64,000 nt of DNA from Bacillus amyloliquefaciens DSM 7 = ATCC 23350 (GTDB taxonomy: Bacteria; Bacillota; Bacilli; Bacillales; Bacillaceae), in NCBI RefSeq assembly GCF_000196735.1, contig NC_014551.1, positions 487,501-551,500 of the forward strand, in the 5' to 3' direction. Both the position numbers and the translations under genes were made by a program. How positions within the stretch are numbered: position 1 is the first letter of the stretch; each line of letters starts with the position of its first letter. Below the pieces are notes generated by a model. It was not told the DNA's origin and did not search any database. It saw nothing but the letters and a program-made list of their open reading frames with translations. Shown here piece after piece: positions 15,408 to 24,371 of this stretch.

Positions 15408-16343
15408 ATGGGTCACAATCATACTGATGGGTCCAACAAAAAGGTTTTATTGATCTCTTTTATCATGATTACAGGTTATATGATTATAGAAGCGATAGGC
15501 GGATTTTTAACGAATAGTCTGGCGCTTTTGTCAGATGCGGGTCATATGCTGAGTGATTCAATCTCATTAATGATTGCTCTGATTGCTTTTAAATTGGCTG
15601 AAAAAAAGGCGAGTCACAATAAGACATTCGGCTATAAACGATTTGAGATTCTTGCAGCTGTGATAAACGGTGCTGCATTAATTCTTATTTCCCTTTATAT
15701 CATTTATGAAGCAATCAAACGTTTCTCTCATCCGCCGGAGGTAGCAACAACGGGCATGCTTATCATTAGTATCATCGGGTTAGCTGTGAATATATTGGTT
15801 GCATGGATTATGCTGAATGGCGGAGATACAAAGAATAACCTGAACATAAAAGGAGCTTATTTACACGTAGTAAGTGATATGCTCGGATCTGTAGGTGCCA
15901 TTCTTGCTGCGATACTTATCATCTTCTTTGGGTGGGGCTGGGCAGATCCATTGGCCAGTGTCATTGTGGCTGTTCTTGTCCTAAGGAGCGGTTATAACGT
16001 GACTAAAGATGCCATTCACGTATTAATGGAAGGAACTCCAGAAAATATTGATGTTACTGACATCATTCATACAATTGAAGAGACAGAGGGCATTCAAAAC
16101 ATTCATGATTTACACATATGGTCTATCACAAGCGGATTGAATGCTCTTTCTTGCCACGCTGTTGTTGATGATCAGCTGACTATTTCAGAAAGTGAACGTA
16201 TTTTACGCAAAATTGAACATGTGCTTGAGCACAAAGGCATTACGCATGTAACGGTTCAAATGGAAACAGCCGCGCATAATCACGACAATACAATCCTTTG
16301 TCAGGCCAAAAGTGAGCAGACGGACGGCCACCATCATCATTAA
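15408..16343 (+). CDS. czcD: Cation diffusion facilitator CzcD (Zn/Co/Cd efflux)
   Basis: 311 residues with six hydrophobic segments; metal-binding HxxxD pairs occur in TM2 (LLSDAGHMLSD) and TM5 (YLHVVSDMLGS), and the N- and C-termini are His-rich (MGHNH, GHHHH). It exports zinc and related divalent cations from the cytoplasm in exchange for protons or potassium. Strong ribosome site AAGGAGGAG. In B. subtilis czcD is followed by trkA; here only a terminator follows. Regulation is probably through the upstream palindrome. Confidence 0.93.
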   Translation: MGHNHTDGSNKKVLLISFIMITGYMIIEAIGGFLTNSLALLSDAGHMLSDSISLMIALIAFKLAEKKASHNKTFGYKRFEILAAVINGAALILISLYIIYEAIKRFSHPPEVATTGMLIISIIGLAVNILVAWIMLNGGDTKNNLNIKGAYLHVVSDMLGSVGAILAAILIIFFGWGWADPLASVIVAVLVLRSGYNVTKDAIHVLMEGTPENIDVTDIIHTIEETEGIQNIHDLHIWSITSGLNALSCHAVVDDQLTISESERILRKIEHVLEHKGITHVTVQMETAAHNHDNTILCQAKSEQTDGHHHH

Positions 16344-16532
16344 ATTTTTATCTGATTTGAATGCAGAGATGGATGGGAACGTTAAATGGTATTTCTCATC
16401 GATTGATGCAGGATGACGGCACCCAGCCAGCGCTGTTTTAGAAAAAGACTAACTCTTGGAGCTGAATGAAAGCTTTCCGGGATGTATACGCTTGGTAAGT
16501 AAATTTACAGAGAATTGTTTAGCTCACGCACA

Positions 16533-16563
16533 TAGAAAAGCTCCTTGTTAAAGGAGCTTTTCT
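16533..16563. terminator. Bidirectional terminator
   Basis: AGAAAAGCTCCTT/AAGGAGCTTTTCT stem with a short loop between czcD and the convergent DedA-type gene. Confidence 0.85.
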
Positions 16564-16619
16564 ACTCTTTACATATGGTTCATATAAAATGTTTGCTTTC
16601 ACTCCCCGCCCAGCCTTTC

Positions 16620-17900
16620 TCATTTAATCCTTTCAAGCACAAGTCGAAACAGCTCAAATAACAGGAAGTTAAAAAACATCCAAACCCCGCCGTATACATA
16701 TCCGCCCACTATGTCGCTTGGAAGAACGCTTGTCCATTTAATATTTACAATCGCGAGACCTATTAATAACAATAATCCAAATAAAGGAGCCGCAATGGTC
16801 ACATAATGTGTGTTTGAATGACGAACAAGCAAAAATATGCAAGTTCCATAAATGATAATCATCATAGCTGCATTCAGATCCGGAAAATCGGCAGAATGAA
16901 ATTTCCCCTTAAAACCAATCGTTCGAAGGATAGAGAAGGCCTCCATAATAAATTCACGAAAAGGGGCTCCTCCGAGTATGGAAACCGATAATAATAGATA
17001 CTCCAGCAGCCTATTCTGATTCTTCAACCAAATGACTAATAGGGTTAAAACGATGAGGCCGGCGATGCCAGCGGGTTGTTGAAAAATGAATAATTCTTTC
17101 ATCCAGTCCATATAAAAGGCAGTATAAACGACATATTCCGCAATTTGATTAAACTGGGCAACGTCATTTGCAAGATAATCCTGAGCTAAGCCAAACATCA
17201 GGATCACAAATCCAATTAAAACTGACGTGAGGCAAGTAAGGAATATTTCAGTGGCTCTTATCGTTCTGAATCGATTTGTTAATCTCGTCAGCCATTGGAT
17301 AAAAAAGTTTTTAATCTGGATTTTATAAAATCTAAAAAGAAGATATCCCGCTAACAAAACAGCCAGAACAAGAAGAAAAATGATTAAATATTTGCTTGCT
17401 GCCTGATGTAAGGTTTCCCATTTAGGCCCCAATAATTTCCCTAAAGTAATAAAACAGCTTCCCCACAAAATGGCCCCAATGTAAGCAGGGATAATAAATG
17501 TCTGGAATGACATTCTGGAACTTCCTGATACATAACCGGCAAAATGCCTGACCCCGGGAATGAAATAAGCGAACACAAGTAATTTACTTCCTGACCGCTC
17601 AAACCAAGCCGCTGTTTTGTTATACCTTTCGGGCCCTAAATGAACATACTTTCCATACCGCTCGATTAATCTATATCCTCCGGTTCTGCCAACCCAATAT
17701 GTGATTGTTATCCCCGTGCCCGCGGAAATAAAGGCAGTTAGAAGTGCTAAAGCATAATCCATTTTTCCTTGATAAACAAAATACCCTGCATAGCTCATGA
17801 TCATCTCGGCTGAAATTGGAATAGCTAAGAGCTCTAAAATAATACCGGAAAATAAAATCAGATAACTATGTTGTTCAAATAAAGTTATTAAATGTGACAT
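16620..17900 (-). CDS. DedA-family membrane protein with a degenerate C-terminal PAP2 domain
   Basis: 426 residues, strongly hydrophobic. Residues about 1-165 are a DedA/VTT domain (LELLAIPISAEMIMSYAG, YFIPGVRHFAGYVSG). The remaining part looks like a PAP2 (type 2 phosphatase) domain, but where active enzymes have FPSGHA this protein reads FPDLNA, and where they have a catalytic His before D-x-x-GGY it reads VLPSDIVGGY. The PAP2 half therefore looks catalytically dead. DedA proteins are lipid scramblases or carriers in the cytoplasmic membrane. The start at MSHLITL has GGAGG; the longer frame does not. Confidence 0.85.
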   Translation of the reverse strand: MSHLITLFEQHSYLILFSGIILELLAIPISAEMIMSYAGYFVYQGKMDYALALLTAFISAGTGITITYWVGRTGGYRLIERYGKYVHLGPERYNKTAAWFERSGSKLLVFAYFIPGVRHFAGYVSGSSRMSFQTFIIPAYIGAILWGSCFITLGKLLGPKWETLHQAASKYLIIFLLVLAVLLAGYLLFRFYKIQIKNFFIQWLTRLTNRFRTIRATEIFLTCLTSVLIGFVILMFGLAQDYLANDVAQFNQIAEYVVYTAFYMDWMKELFIFQQPAGIAGLIVLTLLVIWLKNQNRLLEYLLLSVSILGGAPFREFIMEAFSILRTIGFKGKFHSADFPDLNAAMMIIIYGTCIFLLVRHSNTHYVTIAAPLFGLLLLIGLAIVNIKWTSVLPSDIVGGYVYGGVWMFFNFLLFELFRLVLERIK

Positions 17901-18218
17901 AAAAGCCTCCGGATTTTTATCTAACACCGTTACCTTGATCTGCAAAGTATCATTATTTTTTTAGTAAGTTTAGCATTTTCAGAAACTTGTAAGTTTTTAA
18001 TAGGAACTAGTTTATTGTATAGAGTAAGGATGCCCGATTCCGAAAAAAATATAACATCAGTCCAAGCAATTGCGATGCTTACTCATATGTAAAAGCGATT
18101 TTTAAAGCTTTAACTTTTAATGCAAAGCTGACGGGTTTATCAATTGCTTCGAATTTTTGTCACCTCTTCTCATTACGTATCAAAATATAGTAAGTTTGTG
18201 GAGCAGAGAACAGTATCA
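17901..18218. other. AT-rich intergenic region
   Basis: No open frame with a ribosome site. It contains the promoter of the minus-strand DedA-type gene and leads into the tRNA-Leu relic at 18219. Confidence 0.5.
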
Positions 18219-18277
18219 TTGAGGGACAATGGATGAGTGACCTGCGGAAGTTCAAGTTTTCTCAGTCGTAATCATGA
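18219..18277 (+). repeat. Heavily decayed copy of the tRNA-Leu 3' end
   Basis: TTGAGGG, then GGATGAGT, GCGGAAGTTCAAGTTTTCTCAGTCG and ATCATGAT keep the order and spacing of trnS-Leu2 from its anticodon loop through the base after the acceptor (2126-2187), with substitutions mostly G to A or C to T. It is the third such element in the window. Confidence 0.6.
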
Positions 18278-18363
18278 TAAGGGGAAAATTCCTTAGCGTG
18301 GCACATTCTCACTGTAAAAGCATAGGATAACATCATAAAAATTTAAAATTGCGGGGATGAAAA

Positions 18364-18897
18364 ATGTATTATATACCTTTTTCACATCAATGTTATTATT
18401 GTGTGAATGTACCGATGTATAGCGATGGAAGATCTGTTTATTGGACTGTTCCAAATAACTATGATCCTTCATACGAAGATAGAAACCTTCTCTTGAAAGA
18501 TTATGGACCAAAACCATTTGTCGTGAATATCAATAAAGCCGCAAAACAAAATCATACGTTCCGTACTGCCTTATGGACCGGAAAACATTTTCAAATTACT
18601 TTGATGAGTATCGGCATTGGAGAAGATATCGGTTTGGAAATCCACCCCCACGTAGATCAATTCTTACGGATTGAGCAAGGCCGGGGAATCGTTAAAATGG
18701 GCAGGAGTAAGGAAAATTTAACTTTCCAAAGAAATGTCTATGATGACTTTGCCATTGTTGTACCTGCAGGCACTTGGCACAATGTTATTAATACGGGTAA
18801 TACGCCGTTAAAACTATATTCAATTTATGCGCCTCCCAACCATCCATTTGGCACGGTTCATGCGACTAAGGCAGATGCAGAGGCTGCGGAAGGTTAG
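18364..18897 (+). CDS. yrkC: Cupin-domain protein (YrkC-like)
   Basis: 177 residues starting MYYIPFSHQCYYC, with a single cupin barrel: EIHPHVDQFLRIEQGRG (metal His/Glu motif 1) and PAGTWHNVINTGNTPLKLY (motif 2 with the second His). From memory it is very close to B. subtilis YrkC, a cupin of unknown reaction. The N-terminal Tyr/Cys/His-rich segment resembles coat-associated proteins. Start 18364 has GGGGATG. Monocistronic with a terminator. Confidence 0.85.
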   Translation: MYYIPFSHQCYYCVNVPMYSDGRSVYWTVPNNYDPSYEDRNLLLKDYGPKPFVVNINKAAKQNHTFRTALWTGKHFQITLMSIGIGEDIGLEIHPHVDQFLRIEQGRGIVKMGRSKENLTFQRNVYDDFAIVVPAGTWHNVINTGNTPLKLYSIYAPPNHPFGTVHATKADAEAAEG

Positions 18898-18962
18898 CAT
18901 AAAGTATACTGCAGAGGTTTGACAAAATGGGATTCCGCCTTTCTGGCTGCCTAAGAGTATGG

Positions 18963-19000
18963 TAAATAAGGCCGATTTAATATGAATCGGCTTATTTTTT
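18963..19000 (+). terminator. Terminator after the cupin gene
   Basis: Stem AATAAGGCCGATT/AATCGGCTTATT, loop TAATATG, six T. Confidence 0.88.
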
Positions 19001-19228
19001 GTTGGATTTATTTTCTTTGAACAGCCTTGGATCGCTGCGGGCAATGTATCGGTTTTATCGGCCTTAAATTCTCCGGTATACCCCGGCACGAGTCCAATAT
19101 GGCCTTCTTGATTAGGCTTTTCAGCAAAGAATAGCTTTTTCATTCATTTGGCAAACGTTATTGATTTATTTGCGGAATAACATATAATGGAACCGTCAAA
19201 ATATAATCTCGTTAGAAGGGAGATTCAT

Positions 19229-19750
19229 ATGATTATTAAAATGACTCAATGTCATATGAAAGACTTCAATAAACCAAATGAACCTCTGGTTGTTTTCGGG
19301 AGAATTATACCCGCACTTGAAAACAATGTGTGGTCATATACTGAGGAACGGTTTTCTAAACCTTATGTTAAGAAATATGAAGATGAGGATATCGATGTCA
19401 GTTATGCTGAAGAAGAGGGGAAAGCTGTTTTTTTGTATTATGCTGACAACAACTGCATCGGCCGGATTAAGATTCGTGCCCATTGGAATGGGTATGCGCT
19501 GATAGAGGATATTGCTGTTGCAAAAGACTATAGAAAAAATGGTGTTGGAACAGCATTATTAAATAGAGCGATGGAGTGGGCAAAGGAGAATGATTGTTGC
19601 GGTCTTATGCTTGAAACACAGGATATTAATGTGTCAGCTTGTCATTTTTATGCCAAACACGGCTTTGTAATAGGCGCAGTTGATACTATGCTTTATTCCA
19701 ACTTTTCAACGGCAAATGAGATCGCGATTTTTTGGTACTGTAAATTTTAA
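19229..19750 (+). CDS. satA: Streptothricin N-acetyltransferase SatA (GNAT family)
   Basis: 173 residues beginning MIIKMTQCHMKDFNKPNEPLVVF, nearly the sequence I recall for B. subtilis SatA/YyaR. GNAT acetyl-CoA motif: DIAVAKDYRKNGVGTALLNRA; C-terminal HFYAKHGFVIGAVDTMLYSN. SatA acetylates the beta-lysine amine of streptothricin, giving resistance. The start at 19229 is set by GAAGGGAGA; the ATG at 19187 has none. In B. subtilis satA lies elsewhere, so this is likely a relocated or acquired copy. Confidence 0.92.
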   Translation: MIIKMTQCHMKDFNKPNEPLVVFGRIIPALENNVWSYTEERFSKPYVKKYEDEDIDVSYAEEEGKAVFLYYADNNCIGRIKIRAHWNGYALIEDIAVAKDYRKNGVGTALLNRAMEWAKENDCCGLMLETQDINVSACHFYAKHGFVIGAVDTMLYSNFSTANEIAIFWYCKF

Positions 19751-19881
19751 TTGCTGCTGAATTTTAAACGGGCACTATTGTGTGCGTATTGAGGAAAGAC
19801 GAAAAATGCAGACAGGGCTGCAAAATGGTGCATAAAAAGGAAGGGGGCATAATCCTTCCTTAAAAGAATCTTCAATACCTT

Positions 19882-20772
19882 TTACTTCTTTGTATAACAT
19901 TCCTTTTTTGAAATCGGCACCCAAATTTCGCTTTTGAAAGATGGCGATGTTATATCCTTATGCTCGTTCCACAGTATTTCCGGGCCTTCTACTTGTTCAT
20001 AATTTGACGATGGAAACCATTCGGAATAAATCCGTCCCCACACTTCTTGCAGCGCATCCGGGAATGATCCGATTGCTTCGAATACAGCCCACGTTAAGGC
20101 AGGAACTTTAAGCTGCGATAGGTGATTTGGGCAATGTTTCGTCGTTGCTGCGCCAATATAGTGATCAAGCTCCCCTTTCTCCTCTGTACGGCCTTCAGAA
20201 AAGTTTGTGGATGCACTAATGAGTCCCAAAGGTGTTGTATTAGAAAGCTCTTTAAGTTCATTTATTGTTTCTTCATCTAAACTTTCCCACATGGATGCAA
20301 TATCCGGATTCACCCCTTTGAAAATAATAGGAACTCTTTTCTTAATGCCAACGATGCGAAATGCCTCTTTTTCTTCGATACGATAGTTCATTTCATTTCC
20401 TCCTTTGATTGATAACTGGAAGGTCATTCGTGGATAAGCTTTAAGTGAATGGCCATTATGTTTAGCTTCAGATGGTCTTATGCCATGCAAATGTTGAAAT
20501 GCTCGAGCGAAAGAATCTGGTGAGTGATAACCGTACTTTATTGCAATGTCAATAACCTTTGCGCTGCGGTCTTTAAGTTCAAAAGCTGCAAGAGTAAGAC
20601 GTCTGCGGCGAATGTATTCCGATAATGAAATACCCGTAAGGAAAGAAAACATCCTTTTAAAATGATATTCAGAGCAGAAAGCAAGCTTTGCTGCTTCTTT
20701 AAAATCAATATCGTTCGTAAGGTTTTCTTCAATATACGTTAGCGCACTGTTCATACTTTTAATCGAATCCAT
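19882..20772 (-). CDS. ydeE: AraC-type regulator with GyrI-like effector domain (YdeE-like)
   Basis: 296 residues: two AraC helix-turn-helix motifs in the first 105 residues ([21 protein letters not shown] and [31 protein letters not shown]), then a GyrI-like small-molecule-binding domain (residues about 130-290). This is the SoxS/Rob-like architecture that senses hydrophobic or cationic compounds. Size and the yde context fit B. subtilis YdeE. The start has AAAGGAGGTC. Its target is not evident; the neighbours satA and the Cfr-like gene are possible but unsupported. Confidence 0.84.
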   Translation of the reverse strand: MDSIKSMNSALTYIEENLTNDIDFKEAAKLAFCSEYHFKRMFSFLTGISLSEYIRRRRLTLAAFELKDRSAKVIDIAIKYGYHSPDSFARAFQHLHGIRPSEAKHNGHSLKAYPRMTFQLSIKGGNEMNYRIEEKEAFRIVGIKKRVPIIFKGVNPDIASMWESLDEETINELKELSNTTPLGLISASTNFSEGRTEEKGELDHYIGAATTKHCPNHLSQLKVPALTWAVFEAIGSFPDALQEVWGRIYSEWFPSSNYEQVEGPEILWNEHKDITSPSFKSEIWVPISKKECYTKK

Positions 20773-21187
20773 TTTATTGACCTCCTTTAACAAAAGAATA
20801 ACAGGAGCGGCGTGTATCTGCCCGACATTCCGTGCACGGTTTTGCAGGGTTAATAAAAAACGTTACCATGCTATAAGGGCATTTCATACGGTATCTTATC
20901 TGAAACTGTATCTTTTTAAATGTCAGTCGATGTAATACCCTGCAAGCCATGCAGAATCTAAATGCTGCAATCCCTGCCCCTTAGCTTATTAGATAATAAA
21001 CCGGTCAATCTGGAGCAATTAAACGAACTGATCGATGAAGTGACATAAATATAAAACATTACTATAAGAAGATTGGTATTCAAGCAGGCAGTTATAGTCA
21101 AGCATTGTTATGTTTTAAACTTTACATAGGGGAACCCTTATGATATGGTGATTATTACTAATATTGACAATAAAGAGGTGAAAGCAA
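20773..21187. other. Intergenic region with a repeat copy and a coding relic
   Basis: It contains the 36-bp repeat (20896-20931) and then a short frame ending NLEQLNELIDEVT-stop at 21045-21047, with an earlier in-frame stretch broken by stops. That looks like the tail of a lost gene. The last 70 bases carry the start region of the clbA leader transcript; I could not pin a promoter. Confidence 0.4.
20896..20931. repeat. 36-bp repeat, copy 1 of 2
   Basis: TTATCTGAAACTGTATC..., ending AAATGTCAGTCGAT, matches 28972-29007 at 34 of 36 positions. The second copy lies in the control region between a MocR regulator and its divergent partner, so this copy may be a stray operator or the edge of a duplicated segment. 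Confidence 0.75.
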
Positions 21188-21348
21188 TGATAACCGTTTT
21201 TAGAATTTTGTATGGTTCAGATGCAAAAATTGGAAATATCTTGGCCGACAAAGGGAGCAGTCTGTCCTTTTTTAAGCCAAATAACCATAAAAAAACAGTT
21301 ATCGGCGCTTTTTCTCTTTGGCAAATAAACGTTAATTCAATGACATGA
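21188..21348 (+). CDS. Leader peptide ORF of the Cfr-like gene
   Basis: 53 codons starting MITVFRILYGSDAKIG behind AGAGGTGAAAG. The frame ends 40 bases before an intrinsic terminator and 150 bases before clbA. It resembles no known domain. The 3' part of its own mRNA (AGTTATCGGCGCT, 21297-21309) can pair with the 5' arm of the terminator, so translation or stalling here can decide read-through. A regulatory rather than functional peptide is most likely. Confidence 0.65.
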
Positions 21349-21414
21349 TGTCCTTGTTTATTTGTGCATGATTTTATTTAAGCGCAGCACCGATAATTGT
21401 GTCGGTGTTTTTTT
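21297..21414 (+). promoter_or_regulatory. Transcription attenuator in front of the Cfr-like gene
   Basis: Three elements: antiterminator arm AGTTATCGGCGCT (21297-21309); a 9-bp hairpin CAAATAAAC/GTTTATTTG (21322-21330 and 21356-21364); and an intrinsic terminator CACCGA/TCGGTG plus seven T (21388-21414). The antiterminator arm is complementary to AGCACCGATAATT (21386-21398), which contains the left terminator arm. The two structures exclude each other, the design of antibiotic-induced attenuators. Confidence 0.7.
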
Positions 21415-21497
21415 GTGCCTAATTTTAAAAAAGGTTAGATGATGACTCCCTTCTATTTACTCAAACAAACGAGAGTTTTATGGAAGGATGAGAAAAC

Positions 21498-22544
21498 ATG
21501 CGACAAAAAAACAAGTATATAAGAATTCAAGAGTTCTTGAAACAGAATGAATTTCCTGATTTTAGAATGAAACAAATCACAAATGCTATATTCCATGGGA
21601 GAATAAATCATTTCAATGAAATAACGGTTCTTCCTAAATCGTTGAGAAAAATGTTAGTTAAGGAGTTTGGAGAGTCGGTTTTAAATATTGCTGCTTTAAA
21701 AGAACAGCATTCTGAGCAAGTTACAAAAGTCTTATTTGAAATTTCAGGAGACGAAAAAATAGAAACGGTAAATATGAAATATAAAGCTGGCTGGGAGTCA
21801 TTTTGTATATCCTCGCAGTGCGGTTGTCATTTTGGCTGTACATTTTGTGCAACAGGAGATATTGGTTTAAAACACAACTTAACGTCAGACGAAATTACTG
21901 ACCAAATTTTGTACTTTCACTTAAAAGGGCATTCAATTGATAGTATCTCTTTTATGGGAATGGGAGAAGCATTAGCCAATAGACAAGTTTTTGATGCTTT
22001 ACATGTACTTACAAATCCGGAGTTGTTTGCTTTAAGTCCTCGCAGGTTATCTATTTCGACCATAGGGATTATTCCGGGCATTAAAAAAATGACTCAAAAC
22101 TATCCGCAGGTCAATCTGACGTTTTCATTACATTCTCCTTTTAACGAACAGAGAAGCAAGTTAATGCCAATTAATGAACGCTACCCGTTAATGGAAGTAA
22201 TGGACACATTAGATGAGCATATACGTGTGACCTCAAGAAAAGTTTATATTGCTTATATTATGCTGCCGGGAGTTAATGATTCTATTGACCATGCGAATGA
22301 AGTAGTAAAGCTTTTAAGAGGCAGATATAAGAGAGGGAACTTGTTCCATGTAAACATCATTAGATACAACCCAACTGTTAGCTCACCTATGAGATTTAAA
22401 GAAGTAAATGAAAATCAAGTTGTAAACTTCTATAAAACATTAAAGTCAGCAGGAATTAACGTTACCATCAGAAGTCAATTTGGCATTGATATAGATGCCG
22501 CTTGCGGGCAATTATATGGTAACTATCAAAAAAATAATAGCTAA
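21498..22544 (+). CDS. clbA: Cfr-family radical-SAM 23S rRNA (A2503) C8 methyltransferase (ClbA-like)
   Basis: 348 residues with the radical-SAM cluster motif CHFGCTFC (Cys 110, 114, 117), an upstream Cys at about 103-108 (FCISSQCGC), FMGMGEALAN and the C-terminal catalytic Cys (DAACGQLYG). Cfr adds a methyl to C8 of A2503 in 23S rRNA and protects against phenicols, lincosamides, oxazolidinones, pleuromutilins and streptogramin A. Length and lack of RlmN features favour Cfr over RlmN; a chromosomal Cfr-like gene, clbA, is known from B. amyloliquefaciens. It is more AT-rich than the neighbours. Ribosome site GGAAGGATG; control by the upstream attenuator. Confidence 0.9.
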   Translation: MRQKNKYIRIQEFLKQNEFPDFRMKQITNAIFHGRINHFNEITVLPKSLRKMLVKEFGESVLNIAALKEQHSEQVTKVLFEISGDEKIETVNMKYKAGWESFCISSQCGCHFGCTFCATGDIGLKHNLTSDEITDQILYFHLKGHSIDSISFMGMGEALANRQVFDALHVLTNPELFALSPRRLSISTIGIIPGIKKMTQNYPQVNLTFSLHSPFNEQRSKLMPINERYPLMEVMDTLDEHIRVTSRKVYIAYIMLPGVNDSIDHANEVVKLLRGRYKRGNLFHVNIIRYNPTVSSPMRFKEVNENQVVNFYKTLKSAGINVTIRSQFGIDIDAACGQLYGNYQKNNS

Positions 22545-22649
22545 TAAAGATGAGAGTCATGTTTCTAACGTGGGAAGCATCGATACGGGGATTGTGATAA
22601 GAGGAATGGAGTGACAGAAGAGAACGCGGGAAAGTGACGGATACGATAT

Positions 22650-22702
22650 AGCGGAGGGGTTTTATCGTTAGTATTAGTTCCGGCGGTGATATAGCTTTAG
22701 GG
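22650..22702 (+). pseudogene. Decayed 3' fragment of a ydeG-type MFS gene
   Basis: GCGGAGG...TTATCGTTAGTATTAGTTCCGGCGGTGATAT matches the last 50 bases of ydeG at about 11143-11182 with few changes, but the frame is full of stops. In B. subtilis ydeG precedes ydeH; here this scrap precedes a YdeH-like gene, so it is probably the ancestral ydeG position. Confidence 0.6.
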
Positions 22703-22808
22703 CAGGAAATGACACATTGACTTCATATTATTTCATTTGATAACATAAAATGGTTATTTTAGTGAAGAATCAGGATATCCATTTTGATAAAAAAAAGGAG
22801 TCATAACG

Positions 22809-23216
22809 TTGTTGAAAAGGTTTTTTCTTGTTTTTCTTACGCTGATGATGTCTATATTTGCTGTACTCGCGGCTGCTGAAGAGTCTCCCGGCGAACATGT
22901 CATTTCATTTGACGAGCCTATAATTTTATTGGTATCACTCGGAATCATTTTATGTTTATTCCTCCCTCCGTTAGTCATGTCCTTTTTTGGCAGCTTGATT
23001 GTGAGAATCATATCCGGAGTCTATCAATGTTTTATCGTTCTCACTTTCGCAGGGCTCATCCCAATTGGATTTCTTATTCCCAATGGCTATTTGACACTTC
23101 TTGTTGCCGTTGCGGGAACTTTGGTCAGTTCAGCCAGTGTTGCGGTCACCTTATTCGCTGGCAGGACAAAGAACACAAGGAAAGTTAGAAATGATACTGA
23201 AACTAAGCTTTCGTAG
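22809..23216 (+). CDS. Small membrane protein (YdeH-like)
   Basis: 135 residues from a TTG start chosen because AAAAGGAG lies 8 bases upstream; a second TTG follows at once. It has a signal-like N-terminal segment (FFLVFLTLMMSIFAVLAAAEE), then three more hydrophobic stretches, and a charged tail (AGRTKNTRKVRND). No functional motif seen. Place after the ydeG relic suggests the B. subtilis ydeH counterpart; function unknown. Confidence 0.72.
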   Translation: MLKRFFLVFLTLMMSIFAVLAAAEESPGEHVISFDEPIILLVSLGIILCLFLPPLVMSFFGSLIVRIISGVYQCFIVLTFAGLIPIGFLIPNGYLTLLVAVAGTLVSSASVAVTLFAGRTKNTRKVRNDTETKLS

Positions 23217-23227
23217 GCGGTCCCAAA

Positions 23228-23261
23228 AACACCAAGTGTTACAGACACTTGGTGTTTTTTT
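23228..23261 (+). terminator. Rho-independent terminator
   Basis: Perfect 12-bp stem AACACCAAGTGT/ACACTTGGTGTT, 5-base loop, T run. Confidence 0.94.
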
Positions 23262-23331
23262 ATTCCGGCGGCGCCAACCCGATTCTTATAAACAAAAGAA
23301 GGTATAATGGGCAGGGGAGGGTTGCCAGCCA

Positions 23332-24294
23332 ATGAAAATAACCAGAGAAAAATTAGAAAATCAGCAAATTTGGATATATGGTGTGTCTCTTGTGATCGGA
23401 GGAATAGCGGGGATCGCCGGGAAAGATTCAGGACTCACCTGGGGCTGGACGATATCACCGCTTATTGCTGTTCTCATGTATGCCATGTTTGCCCAAATTC
23501 CTTTCTTAAAACTGAGGGAAGCCATTTCAAACCTCAAGTTTATGGCGGCATTACTGATCGGTAATTTCTTAGCTGTACCTGTCGTTGTGTGGGTTTTGAC
23601 CGCCATTTTTCCTCAATCTCCGCCTATATTATTAGGAGTTTGTTTGGTATTGCTTACACCTTGTATCGATTACGTCATCGTCTTTACTCAGCTCGGCAAA
23701 GGAAATGAGAAATTAATACTGGCTTCTACACCGGTTTTGTTTGTCGTTCAGATGGTCTTGCTGCCGTTATACCTGTGGCTGTTTATCGGAAAAGAGGTCG
23801 TAGGAGCTGTTCATGCGGGGCCGTTTCTGGAAGCATTCTTATTTTTAATAGCTGCGCCGCTGCTGGCGGCAGTCATGACTCAATTATGGGCTGATAAAAA
23901 GCCGGCGGGAGAAAAGGTGTTAGAATGGACAGCGTGGATGCCTGTTCCTTTTATGGCTCTAGTCTTACTGGCGGTCGTCGCCACACAAATCGGCAAAGTT
24001 TACAGTGATTTTGACATCATTGTACGTGTGATTCCCATCTATCTGTTATTCTTGCTCATTATGCCGTTTGTTTCTCGGTTTATCGCATATGCATTTCGTT
24101 TGGATACAGGTGAAGGAAGAGCACTGATCTTCAGCACGGGCACAAGAAATTCTCTCGCAGTTCTTCCGTTGGCGCTGGCCTTGCCGGATGCCTGGGCCTC
24201 ACTGGCCGCTGCTGTTATCGTCACACAGACGATTGTTGAGCTGATAGGCGAATTGGTTTATATAAAAGCGGTGCCCGACTGGCTGCTGAAATAA
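23332..24294 (+). CDS. ACR3/BASS-superfamily transporter, arsenite-efflux-like
   Basis: 320 residues, about 10 hydrophobic segments. It has the ACR3-like motif LLTPCIDYVIVFTQLGKGN (conserved Cys in TM4) and the C-terminal family motif FSTGTRNSLAVLPLALALP. ACR3 proteins export arsenite; related BASS proteins carry other organic or inorganic anions. There is no arsR or arsC beside it, so the substrate is open. Start 23332 has GGGGAGGG at some distance (about 10 bases). Monocistronic. Confidence 0.8.
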   Translation: MKITREKLENQQIWIYGVSLVIGGIAGIAGKDSGLTWGWTISPLIAVLMYAMFAQIPFLKLREAISNLKFMAALLIGNFLAVPVVVWVLTAIFPQSPPILLGVCLVLLTPCIDYVIVFTQLGKGNEKLILASTPVLFVVQMVLLPLYLWLFIGKEVVGAVHAGPFLEAFLFLIAAPLLAAVMTQLWADKKPAGEKVLEWTAWMPVPFMALVLLAVVATQIGKVYSDFDIIVRVIPIYLLFLLIMPFVSRFIAYAFRLDTGEGRALIFSTGTRNSLAVLPLALALPDAWASLAAAVIVTQTIVELIGELVYIKAVPDWLLK

Positions 24295-24334
24295 GCCGTG
24301 TTCCTTGTCGGGCGGATTCCGTCTGAACTGAAAA

Positions 24335-24365
24335 AAACATACCAATAGATATTGGTATGTTTTTA
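24335..24365. terminator. Bidirectional terminator
   Basis: AAACATACCAATA/TATTGGTATGTTT stem with A and T tracts; convergent genes on both sides. Confidence 0.92.
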
Positions 24366-24371
24366 TGCGGA

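Noticed and set aside
18820..19143. 107-codon minus-strand frame beginning MKKLFFAEKPNQEGHIG
   Set aside because: The first 45 codons look protein-like, but there is no ribosome site, the frame runs through the cupin terminator and into the cupin gene; at most a relic.
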